From Mesostigma viride (lineage: Eukaryota; Streptophyta; Mesostigmatophyceae; Mesostigmatales; Mesostigmataceae), in assembly GCA_009746045.1 (NCBI GenBank), contig RPFO01001185.1, forward strand, positions 1 through 25,706: a DNA stretch of 25,706 nt. The letters are read 5' to 3'. Within the stretch, counting starts at the first letter, position 1, and each line of letters begins with the position of its first letter. Positions 20,136 through 25,706 of this stretch are shown piece by piece. The notes under the pieces were generated by a model. It was given only the letters and a program-made list of their open reading frames with translations. It searched no databases and had not been told where the DNA came from. The translations under genes were made by a program, and so were the position numbers.

Positions 20136-23100
20136 GTGGTCACGTTTCCCACGTGCCGCACCCTTGCCAGGGGCTCTCCGTTGTTGCCCTTCGCCGCTAT
20201 CCCGTCGTGCTCATTCCAGTTATCCACACCCCCCCATTCACTAGCGGGTAGCAGCGCCGTGAAATGTTTGTAACTATAAAACCGGATGAGCGCAAATAGG
20301 CGCATTGTGACTGTGCACATCTTGCCATCCACCATCAACTGCACCCCCTCCACTTTCACTGGCACATCCCCTCCCTTGTACTTCCTGCATGGCAGCGTTT
20401 TCCAGTTGTGGAGGTTGCAGAAGGCCAGGAATGGGGGCACCTCAGCGAACGTGCGCGGGTGGAAGCACAGTGGTTCAGGATACTGCTCACCTTCCGTGGC
20501 GTGCTTTTTATGTGCCCACAGCGATGACTGGCACGCTTTTTTGATGCGGTCGGTGACGGACAGCGGCGTGGGGTGAGCTTCTTCGCGATACGAGAGGTCG
20601 AGAAGCGAAAAAGAAGGCTCCTCGGTGACGCGGGGGGCTTGCACATCCAGTTGCCCTCTTTGATGTTGCACAATCTGACATGGTCAAGCCGAACAGTCTC
20701 ACCGTTGCATCTGGGACGCCCTCTCCCGTTGGCTTCACATCTGCGGATACCCTCGCAAGCGCATCTCGTAGCAAGTCCCTTGCCTCATCCAGCTTGGCTT
20801 GGTAGAAATCCTGATTGTCCGGCGTGGCAAAGGCTAGGTACCACACACACTGCATCAGCTGCCATCCCACCTCGCATCGTTCACTGCAGTGGTCCTCTCC
20901 ACGCGCTCTCCCCCCTATCAAAATCAGCCCCCACATGCGTCCCCAGTAGGACGCGAGGATCAACGCCCAGACAAACATGATACCTGCGTCCACATGGCAG
21001 CCTGATTCAAAGTTGGTGAAGGTGAGTCTGTTTGGGTACAGACGCTCGTCCTTGTGTTTATGAAAAACTTTAGCGGTCATGACACAGAACTGACAGTGTG
21101 TTTCCTTGCTCTTCTCCTCATCGGTCGCTACCTTCCTCGGCTCCGCCTCCTCATCCTCCTCCTCCTCCTCACTGGACACCACGATTAACTCCACCTTCTT
21201 CCCATGCTTGCCCTTTGCTGTCTTCCCTCCTGTCTTCCCCCCCTTCTTGGCCTTGCCCTTCCCCGCCTGACCCTGTTTCCCCTGCTCCACCTTTGCTTCC
21301 GCCCCCCCGGCGCTGCTCCCCTCCTTGGCCTTGCCCTTCCCCGCCTGACCCTGTTTCCCCTGCTCCACCTTTGCTTCCGCCCCCCCGGCGCTGCTCCCCT
21401 CCTCGGCCTTGCCCTTCCCCGCCTCCTCCTGCTTCACCCGCTTCCCCTTTGCTGCCGCCCCTCTGGTCTTGACCCCCTCCTCAGGCTTGGCTTCCCCCCC
21501 CTCCTCCTGCTTCACCCGCTTCCTGTTTGCTGCCGCCCCTCTGGTCTTGACCCCCTCCTCGTCCTTGGCTTCCCCCCCCTCCTCCTGCTTCACCCACTCC
21601 ACCTTCGCTGCCTCCCCCCCGGCGCTGCTCCCCTCCTCGGCCTTGCCCTTCCCCGCCTGACCCTGTTTCCCCTGCTCCACCTTTGCTTCCGCCCCCCCGG
21701 CGCTGCTCCCCTCCTCGGCCTTGCCCTTCCCCGCCTGACCCTGTTTCCCCTGCTCCACCTTTGCTTCCGCCCCCCCGGCGCTGCTCCCCTCCTCGGCCTT
21801 GCCCTTCCCCGCCTCCTCCTGCTTCACCCGCTTCCCCTTTGCTGCCTCCCCCCCGGCGCTGCTCCCCTCCTCGGCCTTGCCCTTCCCCGCCTGACCCTGT
21901 TTCCCCTGCTCCACCTTTGCTTCCGCCCCCCCGGCGCTGCTCCCCTCCTCGGCCTTGCCCTTCCCCGCCTGACCCTGTTTCCCCTGCTCCACCTTCGCTG
22001 CCTCCCCCCCGGCGCTGCTCCCCTCCTCGGCCTTGCCCTTCCCCGCCTGACCCTGTTTCCCCTGCTCCACCTTTGCTTCCGCCCCCCCGGCGCTGCTCCC
22101 CTCCTCGGCCTTGCCCTTCCCCGCCTGACCCTGTTTCCCCTGCTCCACCTTCGCTGCCTCCCCCCGGCGCTGCTCCCCTCCTCGGCCTTGCCCTTCCCCG
22201 CCTGACCCTGTTTCCCCTGCTCCACCTTTGCTTCCGCCCCCCGGCGCTGCTCCCCTCCTCGTCCTTGGCTTTCCCCGCCTCCTCCTGCTTCCCCCGCTCC
22301 ACCTTCGCTGCCTCCCCCCCGTCGCTGCTCCCCTCCTCGTCCTTGGCTTCCCCCGCCTCCTCCTGCTTCCCCCGCTCCACCTTCGCTGCCTCCCCCCCGG
22401 CGCTGCTCCCCTCCTCGGCCTTGGCTTTCCCCTCCTCCTCCTGCTTCCCCCGCTCCACCTTCGCTGCCTCCCCCCGTCGCTGCTCCCCTCCTCGTCCTTG
22501 GCTTCCCCCGCCTCCTCCTGCTTCCCCCGCTCCACCTTCGCTGCCTCCCCCCCGGTGCTGCTCCCCTCCTCGTCCTTGGCTTCCCCCGCCTCCTCCTGCT
22601 TCCCCCGCTCCACCTTCGCTGCCTCCCCCCCGGCGCAACCCCCCTCAGGCTTGGCTTCCCCCGCCTCCTCCTGCTTCCCCCGCTCCACCTTTGCTGCCGC
22701 CCCCCGGTGTTGCCCCCCACCTCGGCCTGCCTTGTCCCCTCCTGTGTCAATGTACTCGCTTGCTGCTCCGCTGGAATGCCCCCCTGACCGGCCTGGGGCC
22801 CCAGTGCATCCGATGTACTGACGACACCCTGCACAATAACGGCACACAAGGCAAACCCCATGCAGAAGGAACGCATCCGCCACATGCAGTGGACGTCAGT
22901 AACGGATGTTGCAATGTTGCTGGATCGAGGGAGGTCAATCGACCGCACCCGTACATACAAGGGGCAATTATTTATGCGTCATACCCAAAACAGGAAGAAA
23001 CTGTGCCACCACTGACCTTGCCATCAACATGGACGGAGTTGGAGACCAACTGCAGCGCGGCATTTGCAAGGGCACAGGCTGTGTTGTTCATCAGGTCCAC

Positions 23101-25145
23101 CGCTGGACTCCCCGATCCCGAGTTTTCTTCCTTGCACAAAGCATCCACTTCCGTGATTGTCGCGTCCTTGGCTGCCAACTGCGGCAATGAGGCCAGTGCT
23201 CGCTTCAGCAGGAACTCGGCAATTGCAATCACGGTGGGCCCTGGCACGATTTCCAGGCCTACACATGCTTGCCCCGCATGTGCCTCCCCCACGTCTGCAT
23301 CCACCGCAGTTGACATGCTTGCTCGCAGCTCCTCTCTGCCGCTGGCTTCGTTGCCATGTTCCTCCACCCGCTGCCTCTTGCCTTTCCGATCCTGCTCCTC
23401 GAGCTTCTTCGCCGCCTCTCTTTCACTCTCTTCCTCTCTCTTTTCTGCTGCCTCTCGTGCCCTGCTCCAGGTAATGATGTGCTTCCTTAGGCGTTCTTTC
23501 TGCATTACCGAAATTGGACGATATGCACGTCAAAGGAAAGCCAACCAAGCAGCAACATTACCAACCATGTAGCGGCAGGGTCAGTGCAGAGGCCAGCACC
23601 ATAAATGGATGCCTTTGTCTTGTACTCCTACCACACACATTAGGGAAGACTGCTGGCATGGCAGCCTGCATCACAGCAATAAATTGCCGCCAACTAAAAT
23701 AAGAGAGTGACTCACCGCTACACTTCCCTGAAGTGTACTGGTCACAACTCCATTCTTTACAAATTTCAGGCTGCTCCACAGCTTGGGATTTTGTTGATGC
23801 CATTTTTTCAATTCCTGTTCCATGTATATTGCCCCCGCCTCACGCTTCCATGGGTCGCCATGTACGTCAAACTTTGCTGATGCTTCAGAGAAGTCAAGCG
23901 GTTCTTTGCATTCCCTCACCTGTATTGAACGGCAACGCCAAAACGGAATCCCAACGCATGCGGAGCGGGGGAACAAGTCAGAAATCAACGCTGCCACGGT
24001 GAGACGGCAGATGATGAGGCAGACACGACAATGCACTGGGTGCATGGCAACTATGTGAACACTGACGGTAGCACTCACATGCCTAACCAGCATTTTCTCT
24101 GTTTCCCCCGGGTTAGAGTGTAAGGCCTATGCCAACCAAGGTAAACAACAAAACAAAACATCCTAAACTGCCCTAACTGACATGGGCAACAAACATGGCC
24201 AATGGAGGACAAGGAACCAAGTAGGATCATCCAACTGGATCACGGTATTATGGCAGCTTGCGTGCAGTAAATTATATCAAGCATGGTTGGCTCACCACAT
24301 TGAAGTATTGTCACATCATTACAACAAGGGAAAGTCAGAAATCAACGCTGCCACGGTGAGCCGGCAGATGATGAGGCAGACACGACAATGCACTGGGTGC
24401 ATGGCAACTATGTGAACACTGACGGTAGCACTCACGTGCCTAACCAGCATTTTCTCTGTTTCCCCCGGGTTAGAGTGTAAGGCCTATGCCAACCCAGCTC
24501 AACAACAAAACAACACATCATAAACTGCGCTAACTGACATGGGCAAAAAACATGGCCAATGGAGGACAGGGAACCAAGTAGGATCATCCAACAGGATCAC
24601 GGTATTATGGCAGCTTGCACGCAGCAGATCATATCAAGCATGGTTGGCTCACCACATTGAAGTATTGTCACATCATTACAACAAGGGTAAGCTCAAATAA
24701 ACTAGTCGTGGCCACTATCTACAGGCAGTATAACGAATGCAACCCATGCAACATGGTGCTCACTACAACGCTTCCTTATCTGCGCAATAAAAAGTACAGG
24801 GACATTGCATGGCGGCCCCTCAGCTTTTGAGCGCTGTGATGCCGCTGCGACGATAGGGTGGTCAACTGCGACGATAGGGTGAACACAACCATACCCACAT
24901 CATCCTTGCCACAATACGTTTTATGAATCCCCTCAAACCTTTGCGAGAAGCTATAGTCTGCGACAGCGTCCCCTGGCGACGACATATACGCATATGCGTT
25001 CTCAGCTACTATATTCATTAATTCCCATGGCAGCCGTCTTGTGAGGGGTCCGACGTACCTTTGCTGCCAGAGATTCTTCTGCGAATGCGGTTGCCGCTGT
25101 GCGCTTTGCCACCCAGCGTGCTTCCCAGGCCCGCGCGTCCTCCAT
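20060..25145 (-). CDS. large multi-exon gene, USP-like cysteine protease with repeat linker
   Basis: Minus-strand exons supported by splice sites, all phase 0: 25145-25059 (ATG, basic/Ala-rich helix, donor GTACGT), possibly 24957-24895, 23919-23716 (VRECKEPLDFSEASAKFDVH, donor GTGAGT), 23499-23017 (charged coiled coil KERLRKHIITWSRAREAAEK) and 22828 onward. The last exon encodes a repeat of about 20 Lys/Glu/Gly/Gln-rich units, then VELIVVSSEEEEEDEE, which has the form of a SUMO-interaction motif, then a C-terminal domain. That domain has a Cys box (TFTNFESGCHVDAGIMF, Cys at 20997-20999) and about 240 residues later a His box (YKHFTALLP, His at 20264-20266) followed by a Trp/Asp-rich stretch. 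This layout resembles ubiquitin-specific (C19) or USPL1-like SUMO proteases. The frame needs one extra base near 20675 and others in C runs of the repeat. The last ~25 residues come from retrotransposon DNA, so the true C-terminus is probably lost. A distant or unrelated fold is possible. Confidence 0.5.
21240..22720 (-). repeat. coding minisatellite, ~77-bp units
   Basis: About 20 units of 75-78 bp encode, on the minus strand, variants of KVEQGKQGQAGKGKAEEGSS plus AGGAEA. The upstream half uses KVERGKQEEAGEAKDEEGSS. Runs of C between units are usually seven but six at 22160, 22237, 22470 and 22700. All three minus frames and some plus frames stay open, giving large spurious proline-rich plus-strand frames. 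Confidence 0.95.
23975..24687. repeat. 357-bp tandem duplication within an intron
   Basis: Units start at 23975 and 24332 (AAGTCAGAAATCAACGCTGC) and end with TTACAACAAGGG. They differ by scattered substitutions only. It falls in the long intron upstream of the exon at 23919 of the minus-strand protease-like gene and may include that exon's upstream splice region. Confidence 0.9.
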
Positions 25146-25249
25146 CGATACACAACAGAGGCTGTCCTGACTGCGAAAGACTTAATTACCATGCAATGTC
25201 TTCGTCGTCTTCTACGTCTTCCACAGTGTGCATGCGTAGCTAGCCAGCT

Positions 25250-25574
25250 ATGTCGCGGTTTACGATCCAGTTAACGATAACGGCCCCGTAACCAGCCCAG
25301 TACCTAATATTGGGGCAGCTATGGCGCCGTACCCACTACCTGACCCGTCCCGTATACCCCAACGTAACCTGAACCGAAGCCGTTCACGCCCCCGTAAACA
25401 TAACCGGCCCAGTTATTGGGCCGTACCGAATCTCGGGGCCAATATTCCGAATGGTGCCGTAACCGGTCCGGTAACCTAAACCGCCAACGAATACGGACCC
25501 GTAACCTGCCCCGTCGAAGTTACCGGGCAGGTTACGGGGGCGTCGAAGTTACCGGACAGGTTACGGGGGCTTCA
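25250..25574. repeat. GTTAC/GTAAC motif array, right end
   Basis: About nine GTTAC/GTAAC motifs, with a near-perfect 29-bp tandem pair (about 25512-25570) starting CGTCGAAGTTACCGGGCAGG. GAAGTTACCGGGC also occurs at position 2 of the window. The array stops at CTTCA (25570-25574). Confidence 0.7.
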
Positions 25575-25706
25575 AATTAACTCCTAGTGATGCCATGCAG
25601 TAGTCTGTGAAGCGCCTCTGCGTCAGAGCATTGGGAATCTTGGCCCGGCCTAGGTTTGGTGAATTGCTCCACGAGTGACTGTGGCAGGTCAAACCAGCCT
25701 GCGTGC
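25575..25706. other. no recognisable feature
   Basis: The GTTAC motifs stop here. Ordinary mixed sequence without a frame or repeat I can identify; possibly flanking DNA of the element to the left. Confidence 0.4.

Noticed and set aside
20663-20700. A 28-base GT-AG intron near the frame break of the protease-like gene
   Set aside because: Too short to be credible, and removing it leads into the frame without the His box. One missing base explains the break better.
22829-22885. Signal-peptide-like MRSFCMGFALCAVIVQGVVS on the minus strand
   Set aside because: The hydrophobic codons coincide with the pyrimidine-rich end of an intron whose CAG at 22831-22829 joins the previous exon in phase 0.
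21098-23572. Long proline-rich plus-strand reading frames (up to 629 codons)
   Set aside because: They are the opposite strand of the Lys/Glu/Gly coding repeat and its neighbouring exons. The minus strand has splice sites, an acidic motif and a domain; the plus strand has only Pro/Ser/Leu repetition.

Overview
The window is nuclear DNA of a eukaryote. Four genes carry GT-AG introns whose exon phases join cleanly, one gene looks like a ubiquitin-protease-type enzyme, one is an eukaryotic-type protein kinase, and there is an LTR-retrotransposon fragment, long microsatellites and several families of dispersed repeats. Moderate GC content, introns of a few hundred bases and the style of the proteins would suit a green alga or related phytoplankton, but nothing here fixes the species. 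No ordinary housekeeping gene is recognisable; this is a nest of mobile elements.

Layout. 1-480: array of GTTAC/GTAAC motifs. 528-2523: a tandem duplication whose first copy has lost its middle. 2799-4365 (minus): a three-exon gene for a charged, coiled-coil-like protein of unknown function. 4584-13780: a ~9.2 kb CACTA/Plavaka-like DNA transposon bounded by inverted clusters of palindromic CACTATGTACTC repeats. It carries a multi-exon DDE-type transposase with a possible BAH-like tail (plus, 5354-9826) and a convergent protein kinase gene (minus, 12756-11350) with a decayed second copy of its 3' end. 13928-14759 (plus): a small cysteine-rich gene or orphan first exon, followed by a 93-unit CTGC microsatellite. 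14760-17806: gene-free, built from dispersed repeats, a 421-bp CAC array and a ~730-bp inverted-repeat element whose insertion site can be compared with an unoccupied copy nearby. 17808-20135: LTR, gag and integrase zinc-binding part of a truncated retrotransposon. 20060-25145 (minus): a large gene with a SUMO-interaction-like motif, a ~20-unit Lys/Glu/Gly repeat and a USP-like cysteine protease domain. 25250-25574: GTTAC-rich sequence again.

How it may fit together (inference). Removing the 9.2 kb transposon would put the minus gene at 4365 and the plus gene at 13928 head to head, about 0.37 kb apart, as if a shared promoter had been split. The GTTAC motifs at both ends may be the sub-terminal repeats of a larger element holding the charged protein, the cysteine-rich protein and the protease, into which the other elements inserted. 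Several reading frames are broken by one missing base in runs of identical bases. Some breaks may therefore be sequencing errors rather than decay.
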